From Bathynomus jamesi (Eukaryota; Arthropoda; Malacostraca; Isopoda; Cirolanidae), in the NCBI GenBank assembly GCA_023014485.1, contig JAJOZX010002572.1:1-64000 (forward strand): DNA of 64,000 nucleotides, read 5' to 3'. The notes under the pieces are model-generated. The model searched no databases. It was not told the DNA's origin and worked only from the letters and a program-made list of their open reading frames with translations. Positions 54,238 through 64,000 of the stretch are shown here, one piece after another; the stretch's first letter is position 1; each line of letters begins with the position of its first letter. A program made the position numbers and the translations under genes.

Positions 54238-56110
54238 TTATTCAATTGAAAAACTGATGTCAAACTTAATGACAGGCAGTGTGAATTTCAAGAATAATAT
54301 TTTTGCTGCATTTTCACCTTTCAAGCGGCAACGCCTCTCATCGTACAACGTTCCCGCTCCACTGAAGAGCTGCTCGCTTGGAATGCTACTTGAAGGGCAA
54401 GCAAGATATGTTCTTGCAATACAGCCAAGTTCTTTGTATTTTAGTTCGTTATCTTTCCACCACTGAAGAGGATCATCGTCGGGAGCAATTCTTTTTTCTT
54501 TGTGATAGTTGTCTAGAAGAGCTCGCATCTTCTTGTTGATCCTTGGTGAACTTTCTTCTTCTTCACTGCTTGAACTCAAAAATGCGTTCATCGAGTCCAG
54601 TAGTGACGACTTTGAAGAACTTGGCTCAGGAGAGTCATTCGGGCTCTTTTTGGCTGCTTTTTGACTGGTTCAGGGTTTGTCACATCAACATTTTCACACA
54701 GTCTTGCTAGTTCTTCCTGAACCTGCTTCAAAACATTTGGACTAGAGAAGAATTTTCCCTTGTACCTAGGATCGAGATAGGTCGCGACAGAATATAGAAA
54801 ATTTACTTCTAGAGTGTCAAATCTTCTGTTAAGTTCAGTACTCATTGTGAGAAGCATACTCTTTACTCCTTCAGTACTCTCGCTCAAGTCATTCAGATAT
54901 CTTTTTAGTGAAGTTACTAAGGGAATTACTTCTGATATGGAGGAGGAACGAGAGCTCAAACTTCTGGTGATCTCATCGAATGGTTTCAGAATCTTGACGC
55001 ATTGGTCGATCAAAGAAAAATCAGCCTTAGTTAGATCTCTCACTTTGGAATTAACAGCAAAGTACAGGCAAAGGGGCTCTTTAACTTCTGATATTCGCTC
55101 CAACATGTGAAGAGTGCTGTTCCACTTTGTTGGAGTGTCATTCATAACTGCAAGCTGCGATTTGTCAAGACGACTTTGAATTTTTTTCAGCTCATCCTGG
55201 GCCTGCGTTGAATGGTTAAAGTGGCCAGCTATGGAGCGTACCTTGGCAATAACATCAGAGACAGATTTCTGAGTAGATAATCCTGACTTGATCACTAGTT
55301 GGAGTTTGTGGGCAGTGCAGTTCAAGTTGTTGACACCACTGAGAAATAGAGCTTTTTTAATATTCGCTCCTGAGTCTCTCATCACTATATGCACAGCTGC
55401 GTCCAAGTGCCACATTTTGATCATTTCATCAAATTTTGGGACAAATATTCACCAGTATGTCGTTCATTAAGAGGTTCAGCACACAACACTAAATTAACTC
55501 TTTCAAATTTGCTGTTTATGCCGTGGCCCGTTAGTGACATCAAAGATACACCAGCAGAAGTATCTGACCAAGCATCAGTAGTAAATGACAGTTTGCTATC
55601 TTTCATGTCTTTCAGTATGTCATTCACTTTATCCACAGCCAAAGGGTACATTTTGTTATACTGTAGACAAGGTTTTCGTAAAAATGTCTGTTTTATTTTA
55701 TACTGTGGACTAGTTTCACGTAACAGCCTCATGAAACCTATATCCTCAACATGACTGAAAGGCAAATCGTCCATTACAATCATTTCGGCGATCTTTTGAT
55801 CCAGAGATCTTGATTTGTGGTTATTTATATCCCAAACTTTAGTTTTTGGAAAGAACTGATCTATTGTCTCATTTCGTTGCTTTGTTTCTTTTTTCATTTG
55901 TTCAAGTGCGGTTTCCTTTGATTTCTTTTTCGATAATTCGTTTTGTTCATTAGTTAATTGTTCATATTCTTCTTTGTGCATTGACTTCATATGATTTTTA
56001 AGATTAGTTGTACTACGTCCCTTGCGAGAATATAGTTTATTACAAAGATCACATTTTGCAGTATCAGTGGATTCCTTACTAAAATATTTCCACCACACAC
56101 TGGTCTCCAT
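54238..56110 (-). pseudogene. BED-finger hAT transposase, two frame lesions
   Basis: The frame at 56110-55421 starts METSVWWKYFSKES and has a BED finger (CDLCNKLYSRKG...LKNHMKSMH). SFTTDAWSD marks the first catalytic Asp region. The reading shifts at about 55424 into 55424-54588: DSGANIKKAL, CTAHKLQLVI (CxxH block), TKWNSTLHMLERI, YLDPRYKG. It shifts again at about 54590 into the C-terminal hATC dimerisation region: DPLQWWKDN, CPSSSIPSEQLFSGAGTLY and RRCRLKGENAAKILFLKF. Total about 620 codons, a normal hAT length. Only two shifts separate it from an open frame; they may be real or assembly errors. Confidence 0.9.
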
Positions 56111-56845
56111 TTCTGTTAATATAATGTTTCAAATCTTAATTTAAAATCTGTGAACACGAAAAATAAAAAATAAGTACTTATCAGTTATCACTGTCAGTAA
56201 TTACAATACAGTAACAGTTAAGAGCAATAATGCAATCACAGTTGTATCGTTATTCAATAAACTAAACATTACACAATATGAAAAACCGTTGTAGATATGA
56301 AGAGCTCATAACATTACACCGATAACAATCAAAGCAGAACGAGGACTGATGTTGTCAACTAGCAGCGACTTGAGACTGCGCAGGTCCGTTTTAACACAGA
56401 CCACTTCTTTACCCCCTTTTGGGGGGAGTCATGTTCGAGAAACCACCCCTTTGGCCAACCAAGGCCATTGACCAAGTTACACGAACCCGAGAGGTCCGTC
56501 GAGCAGGAATAAGCTTTATTGACTATTGTACTAAAGGCGATTTTAGTTTGAAGAAAATTAAATAAAAATAAATGTTACTTCATGGAGCTCACAGAGTAAT
56601 AACTTAGAGCGCAGTTTAAACCAATTTTACTACGGCAGCCGTATGACGTCACGTTTAAGCACGCATAAGGAGACCCATCATTTTCTTTTTAAAAAAAGAA
56701 ATATTTCTAATTAACCTAAAATTAAAATTAACTAAGCTTTTACAACCGCAACCGCACTTATGGAACGGCGGTTGCGGTTACGGTTGCGGTTGTGAATTTT
56801 TGTGCGGTTGTAGTGCGGTTGCGGTTGCGGTTATTCGATCCATCA

Positions 56846-56848
<3 letters not shown>

Positions 56849-56898
<50 letters not shown>
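56849..56898. repeat. (TA)n microsatellite
   Basis: Pure TA tract of 50 bp on the right flank of hAT L. Confidence 0.95.
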
Positions 56899-56901
<3 letters not shown>

Positions 56902-57190
56902 TTGTTTCTTGAATTTAAGCAAGGCATATGATAGAGTGAACCACAATATTTTATTTAAAAACTAGACGACAGGAAAGTTCCTTTGTACATATAAATCTTT
57001 TATGGTTAGAAGGGGCAGTGTATTATCCAAGTGTTTTGGTAACTCCTGCGGAGTTTGGTAAGGCTTCTTACTTTCTCCTCTGCTGCTTAATCTGTATATT
57101 GATGGTTTAATTGCTTCACTTAATGAGGCAACAGTTGGATGTTGTATAGATAACATGATGATGAATAACTTAGTCTATGTTAGTAGTATG
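56899..57190 (+). pseudogene. Reverse-transcriptase fragment
   Basis: Translation gives FLNLSKAYDRVNHNILFKN (first RT Asp block, DLSKAYD-like with N for D) and, in another frame, GFLLSPLLLNLYIDGLIASL and GCCIDNMMMNNLVYVSS, where the YADD box has decayed to YVSS. It is a LINE RT scrap of about 290 bp between a TA tract and a G-rich region. Confidence 0.7.
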
Positions 57191-57542
57191 GGCAAAAAAT
57201 GGGAGAGTGCAATTGCAATGTTGATCAATGTTGCAAATGGGTGAGGGTAATTGTGAAAAGGGGTGAGGGTAACGTTGCAAAGGTGAGGAGGTTATGCAGC
57301 AAGGGGGTGGGGGTTATACACCAAGGAGGTAGGGGTAACCCCCCAAGTTGCATGAAGGGGGAGCTTTGGGGGGAGAAGGGAGGATGACCTCCCCCCAAAG
57401 GGGTGAATCTGACCTCTTTGGGGAAAAGGGTGAGACGGCCTCAACCCCCAAAGAGGTATACCTAACCTAAGAGAGAGAGAGAGAGAGAACATGTTTCGCC
57501 TGGCTCCGCCAGACGCATAATGAGAGCTCAGGGAACCAACAT
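57191..57542. repeat. G-rich degenerate repeats and a (GA)n tract
   Basis: GGGTGAGGGTAA-like and GTTGCAA words alternate over 57220-57345, followed by G and C runs (GGGGGGAG, CCCCCCAA) to about 57450 and GA repeats at 57472-57488. No gene. The G runs could form quadruplexes on the + strand. Confidence 0.6.
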
Positions 57543-57790
57543 CCGTTATATAGAAGGTCGGGGGTTGCCAGAGAGCACTTTATTTTAATTAATTATTTAT
57601 ATATGGAGGGGTTGCCAGATACCACTATTGAATTTGTTTGTTTATATATATGGAGGGGTTGCCAGAGAGCACTATTTATTTTAATTACTTATATATGGAG
57701 GGGTTGCCAGATGCTTAATTTATTTATTTATTTAGTTATATATGGAGGGGTTGCCAGATCTATTTATTTTAATTATTTATTTATTAAAAC
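57543..57790 (+). repeat. Minisatellite, unit about 55-60 bp, five copies
   Basis: GGGGTTGCCAGA occurs at about 57562, 57606, 57656, 57700 and 57744, each next to TTATATATGGA and ATTTATTTATT-type spacers. Copies differ in spacer length. Confidence 0.85.
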
Positions 57791-57910
57791 GTCGTGTAAA
57801 TCCATAGCATCTGAGAAAAAAATAAATAAATAAATACGAGTGGGTTGAGTGCAACTGCAATGTTGCAAATGTAATGTACATCAGTTGCAAAATGGGGTGG
57901 GGGTACACAG

Positions 57911-57953
<43 letters not shown>

Positions 57954-58189
57954 ATATATTTCAAATGGGGTCTAACTAATGGTTTATAAAGATTTTATAT
58001 ATTGTCTCTAGGGCTGGTTTTTCCGGGCACAACAGTTATCAGAAAATTTTCAAACAAGTAAAATGTCTTGTCAATTAAAAGAACTATGAGGGGGTCCTTT
58101 CGGGCAACAATATAAGCTGAATGTTTAATTTGTATATATTTAATGAATATTCAAACCAGCGTATTATTTTAAACAAATTTTCACTTTAA
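57791..58189. other. (TA)n at 57913-57960, otherwise no feature
   Basis: A TA tract, once interrupted, with flanks of low-complexity and unassigned sequence. Confidence 0.7.
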
Positions 58190-58960
58190 CACATTAACCG
58201 CCGGACCCCTTTATGTTGGTCATAAATATATTATTTTTATATATATGATAGATGGGACTCTAAGGTAATAATAAACATATAAGATAAAAAATTGTTTATT
58301 GTTTGAAATACAACTGGTGCACAACTGCACCATCAGCAGGTAATGAGAAATTTACGTTAGAAAACAAATAGTGATATTTATTTTACAAAAACAAAACAAA
58401 GAAATAAATATACTAGTTATCCTTATATGAACTCGCTCTCTACGAATATAATAACATGGAAAACAAATTTTCAGAGTGACTATTATATTATTGCATAATA
58501 AAAATGTAATAGTGGCCACAAAATAAATGAAACTTAAAGAACTGGCAGCACTTACCTAAAAAGAAAGGTATATCTGGTTTTCCACTAACGGTGCAGATCT
58601 GCACCAAAGATGTTTATGTCGTTATAATCCACTGATTTTCATGAAACTTTGGGATAACTCTGAGTACAACCTTCCCCAGCAGTCTAACCTCAAAAACTGA
58701 CAAGGTCGTTTTACATCTGTTAGTATAAAATAGCGCCAAAACGGAAATCAAAACATGTGTGAAATTGCGAATAAAAGGAATTTTTTTTTGATAATTACTA
58801 ACATTTAAAATTATTTTTCTCTAATTTTTTTTCTGTGAATATTTAGTGTATATAATGTATTTACATAAATTGAAAAGATATTTTCAGTAAAAAAAATATC
58901 TATCGAGTAACAATCATATTAATTTGGTGTAACAGTTCTGCACCATCAGCGCTTAATGGG
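58190..58960. mobile_element. piggyBac-like MITE (771 bp)
   Basis: TTAA lies at 58186-58189 and 58961-58964. The ends after TTAA are CACATTAACCGCCGG and, reversed, CCCATTAAGCGCTGATGG, imperfect inverted repeats with an expanded subterminal motif (GGTGCAG...CTGCACC, perfect 16-bp palindrome at about 58588). TTAA targets are typical of piggyBac. It has no gene. Its right third is included in a tandem duplication. Confidence 0.72.
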
Positions 58961-59015
<55 letters not shown>

Positions 59016-59460
59016 CAGGGTGTTTGAAAACTTTCTGTACAAATTGTAATGGGGGATAGGCAACACCAAGACAAACCCTTTTCGTCTAAGTGTATGTCCG
59101 CTGACGTCACCATTCGGCGCGAGAGGGCGCCGCTGCAATTGGCTAAAAGGTGAAGTGGGCTAGACTCGCGCTTGCCGCGGGCATTCTTAACTCGGACGTA
59201 ACAAGGTCGTTTTACATCTGTTAGTATAAAATAGCGCCAAAACGGAAATCAAAACATGTGTGAAATTGCGAATAAAAGGAATTTTTTTTGATAATTACTA
59301 ACATTTAAAATTATTTTTCTCTAATTTTTTTTCTGTGAATATTTAGTGTATATAATGTATTTACATAAATTGAAAAGATATTTTCAGTAAAAAAAATATC
59401 TATCGAGTAACAATCAAATTAATTTGGTGTAACAGTTCTGCACCATCAGCGCTTAATGGG

Positions 59461-59522
<62 letters not shown>

Positions 59523-59706
59523 CAGGGTGTTGAAAACTTTCTGTACAAATTGTAATGGGGGATAGGCAACACCAAGACAAACCCTTTTCGTCTAAGTGTA
59601 TGTCCGCTGACGTCACCATTCGGCGCGAGAGGGCGCCGCTGCAATTGGCTAAAAGGTGAAGTGGGCTAGACTCGCGCTTGCCGCGGGCATTCTTAACTCG
59701 GACGTA
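58701..59706 (+). repeat. 501-bp tandem duplication
   Basis: Bases from CAAGGTCGTTTTACATCTGT (58701) to GGACGTA (59201) recur from 59202 to about 59706 with very few changes. The unit holds the right part of the piggyBac-like MITE, a TA tract and about 188 bp of the mariner-like terminus (CAGGGTGTTTGAAAACTTTC in copy 1, CAGGGTGTTGAAAACTTTCT in copy 2). It is recent, or an assembly artefact. Confidence 0.9.
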
Positions 59707-59717
59707 GTACGCGTAAC

Positions 59718-60059
59718 ATGGAGCGCTTCACGACTGCTGAGATGGCTGACATGCATATGGTGTATGGGGCTGCCAATGGAAACGGAAGAGCTGCTGTGAG
59801 GTTGTACCGACAGCGCTTCCCAAACAGACGTGTGCCAAACCACCAAGCGTTTGCGCATTTGCATCGGCGACTGCGAGAAACTGGAACATTCCATGCAAAC
59901 ATGCATGACACTATTCGGGAGAGAAACGTGCGCACTTCTGACATGGAAGAAGAAATCCTACGGCGATTTGAAGACAATCCAAGCGCAAGCACGCGAGGTG
60001 TTGCACGTATCCTCGGTGTGAACCACGACCTGGTCTGGAGAGTGTTGCACGAGCAGCAA
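59718..60059 (+). pseudogene. Foldback transposase N-terminus, left arm
   Basis: Frame from ATG 59718: MERFTTAEMADMHMVYGAAN, VRLYRQRFPNRRVPNHQAF, HRRLRETG, ASTRGVARILGVNHDLVWRV and LHEQQL, an HTH region of IS630/mariner-type proteins with DMHMVYG-type lead. At 60060 it runs into the antisense of the right arm, so the remaining open frame is artificial. Confidence 0.88.
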
Positions 60060-60676
60060 CTTGCCATGGACAATACCTGCCCAAACATTGACGGCGAGCC
60101 GTTCTTGATGAGCATGCACCCGTGTAGCATGTGGATTTGCGTGCGCCCACACGTGAGAATTGTGCGTATTAAATACACCCTCACGTGTGAAACAGGCCTC
60201 ATCTGAGAACAGCACATAAGCCGGAAAATTAGGCTGCACCGCTGTCTGCTGCAGAAACCAGCGTGCGAATTCCACACGAAGAGGGTAATCCCGAGGTTGT
60301 AATGCCTGGACTCTCTGACGATGAAACGGATGTAACTGCTGCTCGTGCAACACTCTCCAGACCAGGTCGTGGTTCACACCGAGGATACGTGCAACACCTC
60401 GCGTGCTTGCGCTTGGATTGTCCTCAAATCGCCGTAGGATTTCTTCTTCCACGTCAGGAGTGCGCACGTTTCTCTCCCGACCAGTGTCATGCATGTTTGC
60501 ATGGAATGTTCCAGTTTCTCGCAGTCGCCGATGCAAATGCGCAAACGTTTGGTGGTTTGGCACACGTCTGTTTGGGAAGCGCTGTCGGTACAACCTCACA
60601 GCAGCTCTTCCGTTTCCATTGGCAGCCCATACACCATATGCATGTCAGCCATCTCAGCAGTCGTGAAGCGCTCCAT
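60060..60676 (-). pseudogene. Foldback transposase N-terminal two-thirds, right arm
   Basis: From ATG 60676 with an early frameshift (before 60599), this arm repeats the HTH region and continues further than the left arm: HPFHRQRVQALQPRDYP, FPAYVLFSDEACFTREG (first catalytic Asp block) and RLAVNVWAGIVHGK, ending at 60060. The second and third catalytic blocks are absent. Confidence 0.88.
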
Positions 60677-60875
60677 GTTACGCGTACTACATCCGATTTA
60701 AGAATGCCCGCGGCAAGCGCGAGTCTAGCCCACTTCACCTTTTAGCCAATTGCAGCGGCGCCCTCTCGCGCCGAATGGTGACGTCAGCGGACATACACTT
60801 ATAGACGAAAAGGGTTTGTCTTGGTGTTGCCTATCCCCCATTACAATTTGTACAGAAAGTTTTCAAACACCCTGT

Positions 60876-60876
60876 G

Positions 60877-60918
<42 letters not shown>

Positions 60919-60976
60919 GTGTCCCCTTTCCCTCAATTTGCTCTCTCCCCCCAGCAACCCAGCTGAAAACATTTTC
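60876..60976. repeat. (TA)n-(TG)n microsatellite and spacer
   Basis: TA repeats (60878-60895) run directly into TG repeats (60895-60918). The rest is a C-rich spacer. Confidence 0.9.
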
Positions 60977-61183
60977 GGATCAAATGTAGAATTCGGACCC
61001 CAGCCTTCTTTAGTTAGCTTTATAAGGCTAACTAACGAAAATATCACGACCTAACCTAACCAATCGTTAGGTTAACTGTACGCCCTTGACGATTGGTTAG
61101 GTTAGGTTATGATATTTTCGTTAGTTAGCCTTATAAAGCTAACTAAACAAGGCTGGAGTCCGAATTCTACATTTGATCCACAT
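60977..61183. repeat. Family D palindrome, copy 2
   Basis: Arms of about 90 bp start GGATCAAATGTAGAATTCGG and end CCGAATTCTACATTTGATCC. The inner core (AGCCTTCTTTAGTTAGC, ACCTAACCTAACCAATCGT) is shared with 8160-8412. The loop (TTAACTGTACGCCCTTGACG) is the reverse complement of the other copy's loop (CGTCAAGGTCATACAGTTGA), allowing for changes. Confidence 0.92.
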
Positions 61184-61900
61184 TTTCTTCCACTTTTAGG
61201 GGGTTTGAGTTCAGACCTTTCCCTGTCTTAAATTATTAATTTCCACCCCACCTCACCCTCCCGATCCCCATTCTCCCTCTTCCACAAACATTTTAATAAT
61301 GTCTCGCCTGTCCACACTAACAACTTACATTTTAATTTCTGTGATAGTTGGCGAACACTATTAAAAGATGATTCGTAGTGGTAATTATATTTACCTATCA
61401 ACGCAGTTTACTCTAACATTTAAGTGTGAATAAAATAAAATTTATATTAGGCATTTCAAAATGAATTTGGCTTAAACAGGTGAAATGCGCCTGAGTGAAA
61501 TAAAGGTAGTCTAATTCTTATTTACAAAGACGGTTAGGATCGAAGACAAAAAAAAAAAATATTGACTAGAACTCTCTCAACGTTTCAGCAGAAAAAAAAA
61601 GAAGCGATCTTCACTAGTCAGACCAGAAACTAACCATTTACTGTGCACGGGTTTGCCTAATTAATAATAAACGAAAAAAAATCGGCAGAACCATAGTTAC
61701 ATAAGCATCTCAACTCTGATGTACAAAATTAGTAACATTTGTCAGTATCGGCTATTAAGAGCTGGGAAGGCAAGTAAACTGTATCATTGCCTTCTTATCT
61801 GTTCAAGAGTTGTTAGTTTTCCCATTGTAGCAGATATTCTTGACAGTTGGCTTAGAAATCCGCCAGTCGGCCTAGAAGGCGTAACCTGCCATTTGGATTT
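61184..61900. other. No feature seen
   Basis: Unassigned sequence, AT-rich in its second half. Confidence 0.4.
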
Positions 61901-61969
<69 letters not shown>

Positions 61970-62008
61970 AAAATAATAATGTTATTAGAAATACACAAGT
62001 TGAATGAG

Positions 62009-62068
<60 letters not shown>

Positions 62069-62170
62069 CATTTGAACTGCAAAGAACACGCAGTATAAAT
62101 AACGTAAAGAACGACGCTTGTATAGGAGAACAGCGCAAGATGGGAAGAGAGAACGAGCAAATGAAAAAAT

Positions 62171-62247
62171 GAGGTAACCACCCGGGAATCGAACCCGGGA
62201 TCTTCCGATTGCCGGTCAGATATGATAACCACTACACCATGGTCCTC
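62171..62247 (-). repeat. tRNA-derived SINE head (family C), copy 2
   Basis: tRNA-like sequence as in copy 1, with A box TGGTGTAGTGGTTA and B box GGGTTCGATTCCC. The acceptor stem is better preserved here (GAGGACC against GGTTACCTC, one bulge). Confidence 0.82.
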
Positions 62248-62439
62248 ACTCGATCAGAAGTCGTAATTCCTCTACATCTTGCGCGGAATGTTCTCCTATA
62301 CAAGCGTCGTTCTTTACGTTATTTATACTGCGTGTTGTTTGCAGTTGAAATGTATATATAGATACGGCATGCGGGAGGTGCCCCCCTCGGGGCATTGGTT
62401 TCTGTGCGTATGTAGAGGAATTACGACTTCTGATCGAGT

Positions 62440-62515
62440 GAGGACCATGGTGTAGTGGTTCTCATATTGACCGGCAATCGGAAGATCCCGGGTTCGATTC
62501 CCGGGTGGTTACCTC
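62440..62515 (+). repeat. tRNA-derived SINE head (family C), copy 3
   Basis: Same tRNA-like sequence on the + strand, but TTATCATATCTGA is TTCTCATATTGA here, weakening the anticodon stem. It is followed by the usual body and a TA tract. Copies 2 and 3 face each other across a palindrome centred near 62340. Confidence 0.82.
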
Positions 62516-62589
62516 ATTTGTTCGTTCTCTCTTCTCATCTTGCGCGGAATGTTCTCCTATACAAGCGTCGTTCTTTACGATATATATAT

Positions 62590-62653
<64 letters not shown>

Positions 62654-62697
62654 ATAAAAAATTAATAATCGTATAAGAAATACACAAGTTGAACGAA

Positions 62698-62744
<47 letters not shown>

Positions 62745-62783
62745 AAAAAAATAATAGTACAAGAAATACACAGTTTAAACGAG

Positions 62784-62849
<66 letters not shown>

Positions 62850-62861
62850 TCAACTGCAAAG

Positions 62862-63004
62862 AACACGCAGTATGAAGAACGACGCTTGTATAGGAGATAT
62901 TCCGCGCAAGACGAGAGAGAGAGAACGAAACAAATTTTTTCATTTGTTTCGTTCTCTCTCTCTCGTCTTGCGCGGAATATCTCCTATACAAGCGTCGTTC
63001 TTTA

Positions 63005-63008
<4 letters not shown>
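62862..63008. repeat. Family C body palindrome
   Basis: Perfect or near-perfect arms of about 60 bp (AAGAACGACGCTTGTATAGG ... AACGAAACAAA and complement) meet near 62938. It resembles the palindrome at 4281-4490 but lacks the tRNA-like part. Confidence 0.9.
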
Positions 63009-63049
<41 letters not shown>

Positions 63050-63106
63050 AAAAAATAATAATAGTATAAGAAATACACAAGTTGAGCGAAGAATACGTAT
63101 ATACAT

Positions 63107-63304
63107 AATAAAAAAGTAATATATAAACATCAAAATAATACTACAGGAGAAATCTATATACACATTATGTGCTACTACGCTTAACTAAAATACTAAACTC
63201 GCAAGTGATCGAGTCCACAGTTACATCATTGTTGCTTTGCACTATGCAGTAAATACGATTTAACATTATTCACCGCTGAAGTTATAGGGAGGCCTATACT
63301 CGAT
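63107..63304. other. Spacer, no feature
   Basis: Unassigned AT-rich sequence between the TA array and the right-edge reading frame. Confidence 0.4.
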
Positions 63305-63337
63305 GTAAAAGGCCTTTAATTCGTTCAATACTATTTT

Positions 63338-64000
63338 TTAGCCCACTTTACATTCGGTTGGCAAGTTATCTTTAAACACGGACAGAATACAATCTAAAGC
63401 ACGCACAAAGAGGGCATCCTTAGCCACATCATTATTAAATTCAAGTTTATAAACACTCCTTTCCAATCGAGGGTTTATTCTTACCGATCCGAGCTTTTCA
63501 ATCGTGAACTCTTCTTCACAATGCATAGCGGCAGTTGAAATAATCTTCTAAGTCGTAACGACAGCTGCTCATTATATAAAGAAACAATTCTTTAGGGTGA
63601 ACGGTGTAGGTGAGCTCAACCCTGTACCGCTCAAGTGCTTTGTACCAAAGTTCATGATATTTCGAAGAGTCTAAACCTTTTAAATAAGCACCCAGTTCCA
63701 GACCATTCTCGCCTTGTTCAGTCCTACACTCGGTAAGCCCGTCGAGCAGAGTTGTGTATGCGTATTCAAGAACCGTATCAAAATAAAGCATATCCTTAAC
63801 ACGCGCGTCTAATATAGGCTTCAGCTTGCGGAAACCGACGATTTCAAACATTCTGTCGAAGATGAATCGGTTTCGCGTAGGGACAAGAACGTTATTATCA
63901 GACGCATTTGTTGGTTTACGTCGTCGTCGTTGGCCTAGGCAAGCTACGGCTTGGGACCGTAGCGCATCTATCCGGTATAGGTTAACCTGGATGATGTAGC
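63338..64000 (-). pseudogene. Unrecognised protein-coding remnant running off the right edge
   Basis: The minus-strand frame is open from the window edge (YIIQVNLYRIDALRSQAVAC, then a basic QRRRRKPT and NRFIFDRM) through MFEIVGFRKLKPIL, TLLDGLTECRTEQGENG, YHELWYKALERYRVEL and YDLEDYFN. It ends at 63516, or by a one-base shift near 63520 continues as HCEEEFTIEKLGSVRINP and LDCILSVFKDNLP to a stop at 63338. The total visible is about 220 codons without introns. It has no recognised domain. It is less AT-rich than its surroundings. Intron-free coding could mean a retroposed copy, a transposon protein or an old integrated large-DNA-virus gene; nothing in the sequence decides this. Confidence 0.5.

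Larger units (their letters stand above)
53762..56848 (-). mobile_element. hAT transposon L, almost complete (3087 bp)
   Basis: Ends TAGTGATGGATCGA and TCGATCCATCACTA are perfect inverted repeats within a TA tract, so the 8-bp duplication cannot be read. Subterminal arrays of GCGGTT/AACCGC words occur on both sides (53784-53860 and 56745-56832). A transposase gene on the minus strand spans 54238-56110. A 127-bp palindrome, probably a separate foldback, lies at 53943-54069. Confidence 0.92.
59523..60875. mobile_element. Head-to-head IS630/mariner-type foldback transposon (1353 bp)
   Basis: Both outer ends are the same 5' terminus (CAGGGTGTTGAAAACTTTCT and, reversed, CAGGGTGTTTGAAAACTTTC). The left arm (59523-60059) and the right arm (60060-60875) each carry the 5' leader and start of the same transposase gene, pointing inward; the 3' part of the gene is missing. 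About 537 bp are mirrored. The leader has GCGCGAGAGGGCGCCGCTGC. TA tracts flank it. Confidence 0.92.
61901..63106. repeat. Array of TA tracts, family C repeats and a 50-bp unit
   Basis: TA tracts occur at about 61902-61966, 62011-62063, 62581-62645, 62700-62741, 62787-62844 and 63007-63045. Four copies of a unit of about 50 bp (ATAAAAAATAATA...AAGAAATACACAAGTTGAACG) lie at about 61966-62010, 62652-62700, 62742-62786 and 63046-63097, each bordered by TA tracts. Palindromic family C repeats fill the gaps. Confidence 0.85.

Noticed and set aside
58190..58960. Repetitive 3' UTR of a host gene
   Set aside because: TTAA flanks and matching inverted ends favour a piggyBac-like MITE, and no host exon lies nearby.
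61852..63119. Several frames of alternating Tyr-Ile residues
   Set aside because: They are translations of (TA)n microsatellites and carry no protein information.

Overview
This is eukaryotic DNA, most likely from an arthropod and plausibly a decapod crustacean. The grounds are TTAGG-type (CCTAA)n runs, very long (TA)n microsatellites, tRNA-derived and 5S-derived short repeats, and one clear intron-split animal gene. The organism call is an inference; no species-specific marker was seen. No bacterial operon, CRISPR array or prokaryotic signal is present.

The only recognised host gene is the 3' two-thirds of a TRMT1L-like gene (Trm1-family tRNA guanine methyltransferase-like protein) on the + strand. 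Seven exons can be chained from 18511 to the stop at 38562, with consistent GT/AG borders and reading phases. Its introns are packed with nested transposons. Its 5' exons were not found.

Layout. 1-5110: a decayed DUF4371 transposase, then a CR1/Jockey-like LINE split by a 779-bp element (family A), then a tRNA-derived repeat and a palindrome. 5401-6408: internally deleted hAT element with an 8-bp target duplication. 6960-10520: a chain of long palindromes plus two fragments of an ISXO2/Merlin-like transposase. 11060-16300: a Tigger/pogo pseudogene split by a 4.27-kb element (E) with 650-800 bp terminal inverted repeats and an intron-containing transposase gene of a family I cannot name. 16561-38562: the TRMT1L-like gene with MITEs, mariners, hAT elements, a Tc1 element and a three-deep nest (RTE LINE inside DNA transposon B inside element A). 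39706-45390: hAT MITE, two 5S-rRNA-derived SINE copies (one split by element A), and a tRNA SINE. 46085-48471: LINE fragments split by a 1.07-kb palindrome. 49223-50075: deleted hAT. 50583-53578: a complete CACTG-ended transposon (K) with a two-exon gene. 53762-56848: an almost complete BED-finger hAT with GCGGTT subterminal repeats. 56900-60920: RT fragment, minisatellite, piggyBac-like MITE, a 501-bp tandem duplication and a head-to-head mariner foldback. 60977-63100: palindromes, tRNA-like repeats and TA arrays. 63305-64000: an unrecognised reading frame running off the right edge.

Most of the sequence is therefore mobile DNA at different stages of decay. Target duplications fix many element borders exactly and give a relative insertion order. 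The best candidates for undescribed systems are element A (three copies, each with a perfect 5-bp duplication), element E, element B and element K. All family assignments come from reading translations and termini by eye; no database search was run.
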